Part shown: piece after piece, positions 34,903-45,520 of the stretch
Numbering within the stretch: position 1 is the first letter of the stretch
Layout: each line of letters starts with the position of its first letter
Assembly: GCA_963575645.1 (NCBI GenBank)
Contig: OY754476.1
Span: 3,410,001-3,474,000, forward strand
Length of the DNA stretch: 64,000 nt
Reading direction: 5' to 3'
From: Xanthostigma xanthostigma
Lineage: Eukaryota; Arthropoda; Insecta; Raphidioptera; Raphidiidae
Translations under genes and position numbers: made by a program
The notes under the pieces: generated by a model
What the model saw: only the letters and a program-made list of their open reading frames with translations
What the model was told of the DNA's origin: nothing
The model's database searches: none

Positions 34903-35298
34903 TCAATTTAAACAAAAGTTTTCGTATTTTAAAAAACTAAAATTGCTTGTAGATTCAAAATTATGGCAACTTAATGGTTTTACGTATGTTTCTGTCACTC
35001 TACGTATCTTGAGATCATTCGAAGATTTTTTCTCGTTTATCAAAAATTGATTATTTCTTCTAATTTTCTCTCTAGAACTTTTGTCGAGTTTTAGTAGGTA
35101 TTGAAAATGGCGCGCTGAAATAAATGAGTACACCCACAACTTTCTGAATTTTGCCGTTTCAAAGATACTTCTATTTTTTCTAGTGAACGCTAAAAGAAAT
35201 TTCGAACTGTAACAAAACTGCTGTAGTTCGTGGCGGAAATTATTTATTTGCAATAATAAATGTTTAACAAAACAGTTAAAACACACAAACGAAAGCAT
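34903..35298 (-). CDS. Unrecognised 131-residue frame
   Basis: The second longest frame of the window, starting MLSFVCFNCFVKHLLLQI, with a basic middle (KLDKSSREKIRRNN) and a serine/asparagine-rich end. It has no domain I know. It lies about 300 bp downstream of a TATA/heat-shock-element-like region on the same strand (35617-35690). A second minus-strand frame (34733-34915) partly overlaps its end. It may be a real small or fragmentary gene, part of a transposon transcript, or chance. Confidence 0.25.
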   Translation of the reverse strand: MLSFVCFNCFVKHLLLQINNFRHELQQFCYSSKFLLAFTRKNRSIFETAKFRKLWVYSFISARHFQYLLKLDKSSREKIRRNNQFLINEKKSSNDLKIRRVTETYVKPLSCHNFESTSNFSFLKYENFCLN

Positions 35299-35589
35299 AC
35301 TTCTTTAACTTAACAGAAATAATAACGTTAACAGAAACAAAACTAACAGTTCTAAATTATAAAATAAAAGACTATAAGTAACAGAGAATATAGAGTCACT
35401 AAATAAATACACAGGAACACAACACAAGGTTTATCAGCACACTTGTCTATTAACTATAAGTCATTTATTTAAAACCGGATTTATAATTGCACTCACTAGA
35501 GTTAATTTATCTTCGCAGTATTATGATTTAATTTATGTCGTAACGCCAGAGCACTGTATCCACACAACTCACGAACAGCTCGAATACTG

Positions 35590-35690
35590 ACTGCCTGACT
35601 TACTCACTCTGCTCGCCTTATATAGTTTCGGCCCACGCTTCTATCGAATGTTCTGGACGAATCGAGATTTTTTCCTTTACATCTATTGTT
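35590..35690 (-). promoter_or_regulatory. Minus-strand core promoter candidate with heat-shock-element-like sites
   Basis: On the minus strand: CCAGAACATTCGATAGAAGC, resembling alternating GAA/TTC heat-shock element units. About 25 bp later comes TATATAAGG (35617-35624), and 26-38 bp beyond that CAGGCAGTCAGT, an initiator-like run. This arrangement is tighter than chance TATA words. It could drive a host gene or be the promoter region of a solo LTR; no second copy exists in the window, so I cannot decide. Confidence 0.4.
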
Positions 35691-35699
35691 ATCTCCAAG

Positions 35700-36815
35700 C
35701 GATTCTAAGAAATCGGGTCTAAAAAAACTTTATGGAGTTCTAATGAATTAAAAAACCAAAACATTATTTCATATTTTAAAATTCGGTAAAAATTGCATAA
35801 TATATTGCAAAGATTAAATTAGAATTGTCCTGGGTGAAAATACGTGCCAGCAATTATACAAATTATGTAATAGTCTAATAAAACGTTTTATTATTAATAA
35901 TAACAGGAAAAAGAAATCCTAGCAGCTCTGTTGAAATTTTCTCAATTCAAATAAAGATGGAGCAAATTAAAAGCATATATTTTAAACGTGGTTAATCCAA
36001 TTTAGAGTATATTAGAATTGTTATACCGAGAAAACTAAAAATATACGTTTTTCCAGTGGAATACTACAAGTAAAATTTACATTTTTATTACTACGATTAG
36101 TGTGGAAAATGCTGTATTGAGTTTTATTCGCATTAAGGCAAAGGAAATTTGTCAATGCATCAGAAGACATACAGCGACATACGATATGAAGTGTAGTACA
36201 TGCGGTATCATGGACTACGAACTGCATCCAACCCTTCAACCAGTCTAACGAAACTCCTTCGACTTTTCCACTCATCTTCCAACCCCTTCATATGTCCCTT
36301 TCTGTCTGTCTATAATTCGCTGAGCTCAAATACAAATCTACCTCTCAGAATTAACACTCAACAACCGTCATAATTTCTTTAGGTTCGTTTTCAAATCTAT
36401 ATTGAGGAATCTTTAAAATCCATATCATATAAACATTTTTAGTACATTTGTATAAACTTAGTCGATGACACATAGCTACAATACAGGTTACATGATGGGG
36501 CCTAGAAGTAGGGCTATAAAATCTGGTTGTTCTGAATAAATTTGTATCACTTTTTAAGGAGCTACACCACCACTAGAAACATACTATTCAAAATGCACAG
36601 AATCTTACCATTTGAATAAGTACATATTATAATACACAAGATTATTTCGTTTTATAATATAGAATACAATTTTGAGGCATTAATTGATTTTTCTAATTTG
36701 TGTCGTTTTTTTCGGCAAAATACGATTTTTTTTTAGCATTCCCGATTTGCTAAAATAATTATCTGATAACACTGCTACCGCATCATTTCAAAAATGCAAT
36801 ATATGTATAAATATG
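35700..36815. other. No recognised gene
   Basis: An 84-residue minus-strand frame at 36021-36275 (MSGKVEGVSLDWLKGWMQ...) is the only item of note. It resembles nothing I know and has no supporting signals. Confidence 0.35.
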
Positions 36816-36822
36816 TCCTAAG

Positions 36823-36885
36823 CAGAGCCGTAACTAGCTTTTTTGGGGCAAGAGCTCATCACTGCCCCCTTCCCCTTTAATAAAT
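36823..36885 (+). mobile_element. hAT-like left terminus
   Basis: CAGAGCCGTAACTAGCTTTT followed by GGGGCAAGAG and CTGCCCCC matches the CAGWGSCGTAACTAG style of hAT ends. No right end found downstream. Confidence 0.4.
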
Positions 36886-37559
36886 TGTTTGAGTTAAATA
36901 TAGCTACTTATTACCTAAAAATAATAGCTAGTTTTAACCAGTAGTAAAACCAGAAAAAAACAAATTTTAAAGGGAGCTAAAAACATTAGTTAGGTATATG
37001 TTTCCACAGATTTCTACGAACAATTTTTGAATTGACGTGTATTTTTCTTGTTTTTTTCTTAGCTACTGTATTGTTAGAAAAGTAGTAGGGAGGTGGGAGT
37101 TGGTTTACTATTTTTGAACAGGTTCCCACAAAATTGTTGAAAGACGTTAAGTTTTTTTAATATAATGCAAATTTCTTCGATCTTTCTGGAGCCTCTTCTC
37201 CCCCTTTTTTCTAGAGCTTAGGATTTTTTAAGATTGTGAATTCAATCGATATTCCTATATCTAAAATCTTGCTAAACATATCTGTAGCTAAAAATCTATT
37301 AGTTATTAGACTATGAGCCCATGGACACTTTTTCTTAGTGACCTTTAAATTATAAAATAAAACCATTTTCGATCAATTTAACCAAGAACTAAATCCTAAA
37401 AGGTTTGTACGGGGTCCTTTTTCACCGAATACTTATTAAACTGTTGACGAGTTATTGATTTAGATTTAGAAATCAAAGCACTCTGGTTAATATAATAGGC
37501 ATCTAGAAGTAAATACAGAGAAACAGCAGTTTTCATAGAGGTATCTTACAGCAATGGCA

Positions 37560-37840
37560 TACTGTTACAGTACTCTATACATACCTCCTGCCGTTTGCAA
37601 AGGATTCTGTAATATAACTAGTCTTGTTAAATGCAAACTTGGTCTTTCGAATCTCATTGCCAGAATTTATACTACTATATCTTCTAGATGCGACTTCCTT
37701 AATACAGATCGCAACTTCTCTCTTAGCACCCTCAATATCATCGTTCCCATCCCACATGGGATGTCGTCGTTTTAACCCAATCGCCGCGGCGCCGCCTCCA
37801 TCTTCTTCTTCTTCTACCCCAGTAGTACAGTGACTTCATA
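37560..37840 (-). pseudogene. Possible LINE-derived or exon-like coding fragment
   Basis: One minus-strand frame stays open from about 37832 to the stop near 37573. It reads VEEEEDGGGAAAIGLKRR, HPMWDGNDDIEGAKRE, VAICIKEVASRRYSSI, NSGNEIRKTKFAFNK, then ESFANGRRYV. The phrase NEIRKTKFAFNK resembles the EIRxRIxxAKxAFNK linker behind the reverse transcriptase of some LINEs. GAG|GTATGT at the 3' side looks like a splice donor, so a host exon is the alternative. The acidic run comes from a short trinucleotide repeat near 37800. Confidence 0.35.
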
Positions 37841-38106
37841 TATACACTTATCAAAATTAAGGAATAGTAGATATAGTGTTTCCTCAATTCTGATCGCATT
37901 GAGTTCACAGTAAGTTAAGGAAGTATTCAGTAGAACATTATATAAACAATACTACTTGTGTAGCTTGTTTCAAAAGGGGGAAGATTCGAACAAAACTGTT
38001 AAACGCAATGGGGAACTAGTTTTGATTCAATAAGGAACATGTAACATTATATATTAGCATTCTAGTATAGTCTAATGTGCAGACAACTTGTCTCAAATTA
38101 GAATAA

Positions 38107-38637
38107 AATAAATTTTGCATTTATATACAAAGTAACAAAGTTACACTTAGATGGATCCCGGAACATGAGGGCCATCAAGGCAACGAATTTTCTGATAGCT
38201 TAGCTAAAAAGCGTTCAAAATCGCCCTTTATAGGACCGGAGTCTTATTGTAGCACATCAAAGTGCTACCTTAATGCCTTGCCTCATGGGAAAAGAAACAT
38301 TCCCTGTTCTGGAAGAATATGTATATATATTAAAACTAATAATGACAAAGCGGAAAAAAATTTACGCTTAAGGAAAACTGAGCTCAGAATTATTTCCAGG
38401 CTCTTTTCAGGTCACTGCCCTTTGAGATATCACCTTAACAAAATTGGTGTTACGGACACCATATCATTCCGTTTATGTTTGGAGGCTCCTGAAACATCGG
38501 AGCATTTGATTTGCAATTGTGAAGCAGTCATGATACGAAGATTCCGTCACTTCAACAATCCATTCCCAACGCCTGATACGGATTCCAAAGCCATTCTAGG
38601 CTTTATCAAAAGCCTTAGCCTCGCTCAGGAATAAACC
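38107..38637 (+). pseudogene. LINE ORF2 C-terminus (RNase H end and zinc-knuckle-like tail)
   Basis: A continuous frame of about 176 codons ends at TAA 38635-38637. It reads KVTLRWIPEHEGHQGNE, FSDSLAKKRSKSPFIGPE, typical of the last part of the RNase H domain in I/R1/Jockey-type LINEs (..WIPGH.G..GNE.AD.LAK). Then come SGHCPLRYHLNKIGV and FRLCLEAPETSEHLICNC, the usual GHxxLxxHLxRxG...C..C....E...H....C ending. It is 5' truncated, with a stop just before 38107, but otherwise undamaged, so it is comparatively young. Confidence 0.85.
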
Positions 38638-38725
38638 AGTCAGGGCTACACAATAGATCTACTAAGGTCGCGGTGTTGACGAGGCGTGCTTCACACCCTC
38701 TATCTAATCTATCTATCTACATTAA
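38638..38725 (+). repeat. LINE 3' UTR and (ATCT)n tail
   Basis: GGCTACACAATAGATCTACT ... GTCGCGGTGTTGACGAGG follows the stop, then CTATCTAATCTATCTATCTA. It belongs to the LINE at 38107-38637. Confidence 0.7.
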
Positions 38726-39915
38726 TTATATTTTTATGGTCACATTAAATCCAATAGCAAAGTTCACGCACATAAACTTTTAACAAATAGACGTTAAGGT
38801 TGCCAAGGAAGTCAGTAGAAGAACACCCAACTTTTTGATTGGTTATATTGCACTGATTGATATTTCAACCCACTATGGACGGGTAGTGTAGCACAGAAGA
38901 AGGGATGCTAAAGTAGCATAACATAGTTTGAACAAAAACAAGAAGACGATCCTTTGCATTTGACAGGTCATAAGCATAACTTGAACATAATTCAAAATAA
39001 TAATACGGGTCTGTTAAATGCAGAGTTCGAGCAATTGTATCAAAATTGTTATGTAGGTTTAGATGTACCTACAATATAATATGTGCACGCTAGTTGAAAA
39101 GGCCTTGTGCAAGTGATATTACATCATAACGCAGAAGCAGACCTGGACTTCAACTACAAAATAGGCTGTTTCAAAATTTTTTTCCGTCCGTCTGTCACGC
39201 CTTCTAAACGGCTGAGTTTGAAAACTTAAAATTTGGTATAAAACTAGAATATTGCAGTTCGCAGATATTACCAAAGAGTCATACCGTAAGACCGTTGCTG
39301 CTCTCGATTATATGCTATAGCTTTGTGAATATTTAATATTTCGGTCTAAAATTTTTACAGTATTTTCACAATATATTATACTTACTGAAATGTAAAAAAA
39401 ATAAATTTGATTTTCCGAAACCTGAACTTCAGACTACGTCCTTAAATGAAAACTGACGGAGATTAGTAAAATTGCATTACTTTTGTTTAACTTTATGCAC
39501 TAGTGTGAAAAAGGGTCATTTTACTACCCGCTGTACAGACATGAAAAGCATTTATTTTATAGTGGTCGTGCAAAATGTATCTTACACATCACTCTTTCAA
39601 ATAGCTGAGTGGGTGCCTGTAAAATGTAGATCGTTAAAATGGTAACGGTTATGTTTTGAGGTTATGACCATTTCTTAGTTTAACAGTCCGTACTTTGCAG
39701 ATGTGTATACGTTGCTTTCTCTTTCTATATACATGCGCATCTTATATTTTGAGCATATTCTAAAAGTCTTTATAATAAAGTAATATTAAATCATCCCGAA
39801 TTAAACTCTAAAGTCAAAGTGTATTACGGGGCATGGTTGCAATCAAACATACAATTTATTGCGTATTTAATTAACATCGATTGTCCATAAAAGTCACAAA
39901 CATTACGTGAAAATT
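38726..39915. other. No recognised gene
   Basis: Near 39495-39560, GCACTAGTGTGAAAAAGGGT and the words around it resemble 3870-3915 (CACTAATGCGAAATGGGTC), a weak dispersed repeat. CCGTCCGTCTGTCACGCC near 39187 is transposon-edge-like. Nothing else. Confidence 0.35.
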
Positions 39916-39917
39916 TA

Positions 39918-39990
39918 TTTAATAATAATAAATAATCGAGTTACGTCCGTTTTTCGACTTTATAGTCATAGCAGACGCTACCCACACCAT
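39918..39990 (-). repeat. 3' fragment of the tRNA-derived SINE
   Basis: AATAATAATAAATAATCGAG, ACGTCCGTTTTTCGACTTTA, TAGTCATAGCAGACG matches the 3' end and ATT-type tail of the SINE at 50288-50713, same orientation. The tRNA-like head is absent. Confidence 0.65.
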
Positions 39991-40886
39991 AAATATCGTC
40001 AATCAACATTTTTTCCGCAATATTTTTTTTTTTTATTAACGTATTTTCCCCTGACATAGTATACAGGCAGATACAATATTGCAGCTGTTCGCATATCAAA
40101 CTATACTTGCAAATTAGTATTTTCTCTTCGCACCTAGTATATAAACTCACCACTGTGTGTAGAAAAAACATCGTCCATTTTTTTGGAGGAATTTGTTCAG
40201 TGTAAACATAAATAGAAATTTAAATTTCTTGTCATCTATGTTATGAACCAATAAATATTGTTTAAAAGAAAAAAATATATATTTCAGTTTGTAAAAGAAA
40301 TTTGAAAACTCTAAGTAGAGTGTTCACACTATAAATTTTTTTTATGTGGGAAAGTAAATAAAATTATAAATGTTTATAGATTTCACTTTTATTATTTACA
40401 TTCTATAAAAATCTAGAATTTTCAAATTCACTTAACATTAAAATAAAATAAACATTTATACATGACATATAAAATACGACTCTGCGTGTAGGTTAGAACA
40501 GTTACTCTTCTATTTGAAAACCTATGTATTTTTCTATATAATTTGAAGCAAAAATATTTTTACATAATAAGAACTTTTCAATGAATAAGTTCATAGACTA
40601 GTTGGAACTGGTGTCAAGAACTCAGCAGATTCTCATTAACGCAGTAATTAAAAAGGTGAAGAATTGTATACATGTGTAAATATACCGGGTGGAAAATTAT
40701 AATGCAAACATATACGCACACACTGTATAAATTTTACAATTACTTAATAACGTGAGGAATTCAGTTTTTAATATTTTTGTACGAATCGTTAGACAATACA
40801 TTTATTATTAGGGATAGTGTACAACTGTAGTTTCAATTTTAATCTGGAAATTATGTTATACATGAGTGCATTAATAGTAGTTTTTG

Positions 40887-41120
40887 AAGTGAAAACTTCT
40901 ATAGCGGCGTTGTACACTTTTTTTGTAATGGGTAAAAAATGTTAAACTCGCGTCAGGGTCACGTGTCCTGATCGAAAATCCGTAAGACGAAAACTTTTAT
41001 TTATACAACGCTAGACATCTAGCGTTGAAATATCGTACATAAAAATGCAATCTATGATACAAACCATTTTGATCGAAAATTCGTAAGACGTTAATATTCA
41101 AGTTTTCACTTCTGCCGGCA
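40887..41120. mobile_element. Putative small TIR element
   Basis: GAAGTGAAAACTTCTATAGC at the left and CAAGTTTTCACTTCTGCC at the right are partly inverted (GAAGTGAAAACTT). Between them ATCGAAAATCCGTAAGACG is present twice (about 40972 and 41074, one mismatch). No clear target duplication. Confidence 0.35.
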
Positions 41121-41224
41121 CTCCAGGAGTGCAAAGGGGTATTTTTTTATATATAGGTATACAGCGCGCAGCGACTAAGGCTATGTGCAGGAGTCTATAA
41201 AGCCGGACGCCTGGCAACCCAAGC

Positions 41225-41410
41225 CGCGCCTGATCAAGGGTGTTGTAAAGAAAAAATAATTCGCCATCTTGGGAGGTCCGCCATATTGAATTTATATTGA
41301 CGTCACATAGCCTATGTCACGTTGTCACCTAACCAACATAGGTATGCAAAATTTCAGAGCTCTAGTTTCTATGGAAGCAGTCGAAATGTTGATTTGTCGT
41401 GGACAGGCGA
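41225..41410 (+). repeat. Dispersed repeat family C, copy 2
   Basis: Contains AAGGGTGTTGTAAAGAAAAA, TCGCCATCTTGG, GCCATATTGAATTTATATTG, ACGTCACATAGCC and AAATTTCAGAGCTCTAG, matching the other copies at 14.2 and 58.4 kb. Confidence 0.55.
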
Positions 41411-42364
41411 GTGGTCTCAGAGAACGATGTCTTTATAATATAATAAATAAAAGAAAACGTGGCATACATAAAAGACTAAATTCAAAATGATTTTTTCTAC
41501 GGAAAATACTTTCTTAAGAAAAAAGTTAATGGCTTAGAATTGAATCGTTTCAAATAAATTCTTCACTTCACCAAAAGAATGCTACGGATATTTGAAATTC
41601 AGTTTGCGAATAAAATTTTGGCGTCTCATAGATGTCTGTATTATATGCATAGTTATACAAGCTGTCTATTCTTCAATGTTACATAGGCTGCCCATAACCG
41701 AACAAATTTTAATTATTGCTAGTACTAAAACTTAATAGCCGTTTTACAGAAGGCACATCTTTGCATGGTGAAAGTCTAATTTAAAAATCGTACACTTGAA
41801 ATTCAACTGTCAGCCTAATACATTCAAAAGAGTAATTATTCTAAATACATTAACAACAGTTTCAAAACTCAGTCATTTTAAAAACGAATAAACTTTTTGA
41901 AGAGCCAGTTATCCACAAATATTTTCAAAAATATATAAAATAGGAATGGCACTTTTTCTATGATTTCATTATCTTGCGGTTTTTTTTCTGGTTTTCTGAG
42001 CTGTTCGTATGACATCTACGAAAAGCGCATTTTAGAAGCTTGTCTTATATATTTGTTTCAACATTACTCGAGAATGTTTGGATCGATTTTGATGAAACTT
42101 GGTACAACTGTACCGCTGTATAGGATGCTACGATTCGGTTAAAATAAATTGTCTGTGAAAACCGATGTTTGTTGAGTAATCGAATCCATGGGTAAACGCC
42201 AGTACAAAAGGGTGGGTGACTGCCGCCAAGAGTGTTGAAAGTTAAATTCCTGATGCTTTGCTAGAACTGAAAGCATAACGAAAACTGAAACAAGCCCGTT
42301 TGTAAGGAATGGCGCAATCGATATTCCCTTTACCCTGCCTCTCACGCACTGAGTGGCGTGTATA

Positions 42365-42568
42365 CTGCCGTAAAAAGGCAAAAGGCAGTAAGTGACCAAC
42401 TTATGAATTTGAGTAAATCAAGATTTACTAAAAATGTCTTGACCGTCCAGAATTTTAGATTATGGAAACCAAAACATGGGGGAAACACTTACTACTGTCG
42501 TTAGCTTCAGTATGAACTCATTTTTCAACAAAATATGTCACTTACTGCCTTTTTCCTTTTTAGGGCAG
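42365..42568. mobile_element. Tc/mariner-type MITE with TA duplication
   Basis: CTGCCGTAAAAAGGCAAAAG at the left and CTTTTTCCTTTTTAGGGCAG at the right are inverted, and the match extends through GGCAGTAAGTGAC / GTCACTTACTGCC. TA flanks both ends (42363-42364, 42569-42570). Length 204 bp. A related, right-truncated copy is at 52923-53117. Confidence 0.85.
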
Positions 42569-42591
42569 TATAGACGTCTCATTTTGTTATA

Positions 42592-43039
42592 CAGTGTAAA
42601 CTCTATATAGCGACACTCAAGGGAATTTACACTTTGTAGAGTTATTGAGAGCTGTGGTTAAACAGAGAGAAGAAATAATCCATTAATTTTTTTTTACTAT
42701 AATATATTTATTCATAATATATAAAATTTACAACTGACCAATGGACATTCATATTATCACAAATTACAACATATGGAAGATAATCCCAACAAACAAAAAA
42801 ACTAATTTTTTAGAATCTTCGGTATGCATGGTTCCGACAACAAACCAACAAAATAACAAACATGTACTGTTTATTGCTTAATGATGACGTATTGTTGTCG
42901 TTATTTAGAGTGGGTGTGTCGTCATTTAGAGTGTATCATTGTATGACCAACAAGATAAACCAACTAGAGTTAAGTAATTTCGACGTTTTAAGCCGGAGTT
43001 TGTCGTTATATCGAGTAACGTTAAATGGAGTTTATACTG
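42592..43039. mobile_element. Pogo-like MITE, complete
   Basis: Ends CAGTGTAAACTCTATATAGC and GGAGTTTATACTG are inverted with TA on both sides (42590-42591, 43040-43041). Terminal CAG and TA duplication fit pogo/Tigger. It shares its body with 1938-2488. It starts only 21 bp after the TA of the preceding MITE. Confidence 0.8.
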
Positions 43040-43171
43040 TACTTCCATTTCTTAACACACGTATTTAAACTACCGACATTTGAGTTTTCATTTCAAAAAT
43101 TATAACACTGTAGAAACCGTGAATTTGACTCTATTCAATAAATAGAGTAACTGTGATCCATTGAAGTTAAT

Positions 43172-43323
43172 GATAGAGTATTTGGAAAGAATATAATTAC
43201 AGAAAACTCTGAAGATGATACAAAACGTATCGAAACGTTAGTATTAAATGCAAGTTTAAAAAAATTTCAGTATTGCTTCATTTTCGATCCTTATGCCACG
43301 GAATTCTTTCCAAATACTCTATC
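43172..43323 (+). repeat. 21-bp inverted repeat enclosing a hammerhead motif
   Basis: GATAGAGTATTTGGAAAGAA at 43172 pairs perfectly with its complement ending at 43323, enclosing 110 bp with the hammerhead motif at 43203-43245. A direct repeat CACTGTAGAAACCGT occurs at about 43107 and 43324. Confidence 0.8.
43203..43245 (+). ncRNA. Hammerhead ribozyme-like motif with complete core
   Basis: CUGAAGA (43209-43215), one extra base, stem II GAUAC/GUAUC with loop AAAAC, GAAAC (43232-43236), then GUU as cleavage triplet. Stem I can form between AAAACU before the core and AGUAUU after the triplet with one mismatch. Stem III is reduced to the self-complementary ACGU, so cleavage would need a dimer, as proposed for Penelope-type hammerheads. 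Confidence 0.6.
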
Positions 43324-43329
43324 ACTGTA

Positions 43330-45090
43330 GAAACCGTTCACAATTACGCAAACATGAAAAAAGAACGCGTTTATACAACACTTCCGGATGGACATAAAAC
43401 GGTCGGTTGAAATGTACATAAGAGAAATGAATCTGAGCAGGGAAGTGAAGACATCAAGTAGGTAAATGTACGTGCGGTAACCAAGTCGGTAGCATTGGAT
43501 GACATCACGTTCATATTATTCCTACAATACAGTGTCGGTAGTAAGAGTGGGTGTCCGCTACCGACCGCTACCTTCTTCGACGCTTGCGGGATACCTATGT
43601 ATGTAAATACGACCCACAATGCATTGCCGGCACTTGATCTTGTTCAAATGCCTATAAACTATTGTTTTGTAAATCAGACAGTGAGTCGTGACTTTCTTTG
43701 TAAAACTCTTCTTCCCTTTTGTACATGGAAGATATGGAGGGTAGACGTAAGAAGGACTATCTTATATAAGAGATAAGTTGTAAAAGTGTCCATCTAAATG
43801 CTGTATTCAAAAAACGTCCGGAATGGCGCTAGCGCTGCATCCGAGTATAAAATCAAATTAGCAGTTGTTTACCCTCCATGACAGTTTTTTTTATAAAGTT
43901 TTTATTGGCTTTTGTTTTTAGTAACATTTAGCCACGACAAATATTTATTTATTATTTAACCATTCCTTTCTTATACTTAATTAATTAAACAGGGACACTA
44001 TAAACTCCATGACAGTTATAAACGAATTGAAGTGCGCTGAGTTGGAAAACTTAGTAATTTTAATTATTAGAGTCGTTAATAACACGTGCAATATATAAAA
44101 TATAAACTGTTTAGGTAGTCCAAAATAATTTAATAAATATAACCAAAAAACCTGCTGCAAGATAGTATCGAGAGTGATTTAATTTTTGTTAGCTTTTACT
44201 AATATTTTATAGTTTATTCAAATCAGTATAATCGTTAATTTACTACTTAATGGATAATAGCACGTTTAAAAATGATACTTATATCAAAAATTAATTTTGT
44301 CATATTAATTTTTAATTTTTTGTTTTACTTTCAAAAAGTGCGCCATAAAAAAGTGGAAATTTTTTCCTCGTTTACTTTTCTATCCTCTAATAATTAATTT
44401 TTGCCCTCCATACACTTGCTTTAAAGTTTACCCTTTTGCGACAGTGGCGGTCCTCTAAGGCTTTTTGATGGACACTTTTTCGTACACAGAGATTATTCTC
44501 CTTAATCTCTACCCTCCATACATTAAACGAAAAAAAACTCGATTTAAATAAAATTTATGTGAGACCAATCTGAAACTATGCCCTGTGAAATGGAAAAAAA
44601 TGATTCATACACGTACACAGAGATGGTTCTCCTTAACCTCTACCCTCCATAATAGAAGACGATCGAATGAAATATGAACACTATACATTCAAACTTATTA
44701 GTATCATTTGCAGGCTTTTATTTAGCTACACATGTTTGTCAGTCAGTCAGTCAATCAGTTTAGGTAAAATTTTGCAAGTCGATTTTGTACCGCTTCCAGT
44801 TGCATTGTGATCTAACAAATATTAAAAGTTTATAAGCTCTTTTCACAATACCAATACACTTTCATTAGTGAATAACAGTTTCCATACAACTAAGTCCACT
44901 CGAACCCAAAACTCCCAAGTTCGAGTTCTTGCAACTAACTAAGTGTCATCGAAGGCGACTCAGTGTTTTGTGAATTATTCCTGTGTTGGAAAGCATATTA
45001 TTATTCAGTCAAGAAATAACTTATTCAGAATAAATCCATGCAAAATACTTGATCAAATTGAGCACTAGCACTAATAAGTTATCAAATAAA
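43330..45090. other. No recognised gene; iterated CCCTCCAT words
   Basis: The word TACCCTCCAT or a close variant occurs near 43869, 44003, 44404, 44508 and 44641. Two of these lie in a 40-bp direct repeat listed separately. A 93-residue frame at 43495-43776 and its antisense partner are unsupported. Confidence 0.35.
44481..44650 (+). repeat. Pair of 40-bp direct repeats
   Basis: CGTACACAGAGAT, TTCTCCTTAA and CTCTACCCTCCATA occur in the same order at 44481-44520 and 44612-44651. Confidence 0.6.
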
Positions 45091-45094
45091 GTTT

Positions 45095-45520
45095 AGAACA
45101 ATTCAAATCTTTGAATAACGTCTGAATAGAACTCTTCAAATAAATAAAATTGTCGACCAATTTTTTTCAGACCATAATATATTGACAAAAATTATATAAA
45201 AAAATATAAATCAAAATAACAAAGGATGACGTTTCGATCCGGATTTGGATCTTCTTCAGAAAAATCTAGAAAATATAAAAATTATTAGTATTAGTTATTT
45301 AAATTTATGTAATAGAATGCACGATGATTGAATATTTTTGAGAAAATCAAAAGAATTAATAAAAAATCAATAACAAACAAATTTTTTAATACGTAGTCAT
45401 GGATATCAAAGTGCCATAAAGAAAAAGTTATTTAAAAAAAGTAATTTTTTTTTATTAAATAACTAATACTAATAATTTTTATATTTTTCTGAAGAAGATC
45501 CAAATTCGGATGGAAAAAAG
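45095..45520. mobile_element. Penelope-like element remnant with inverted hammerhead repeats
   Basis: TTAAATAACTAATACTAATA with hammerhead sequence at 45453-45516 is the inverted copy of 45237-45303. Left flank TCAAATCTTTGAATAACGTC, TGAATAGAACTCTTCAAA and TCGACCAATTTTT match 20.1 kb and 47.4 kb. Two terminal-type repeats in opposite orientation with hammerhead cores is the Penelope-like pattern. No reverse transcriptase or GIY-YIG code was found. Confidence 0.55.
45222..45268 (-). ncRNA. Hammerhead-like motif
   Basis: Minus strand: CUGAAGA, an extra A, stem II GAUCC/GGAUC, GAAAC, then GUC. Core and cleavage triplet are present and stem III is only ACGU. Stem I does not pair convincingly, so activity is doubtful. 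Confidence 0.55.

Noticed and set aside
35300-35750. Definite LTR retroelement
   Set aside because: Promoter-like features are present, but there is no second LTR, primer site or coding remnant that I can recognise.
36021-36275. 84-residue minus-strand frame as a gene
   Set aside because: No motif, no promoter or splice signal, and length is within chance for this composition.
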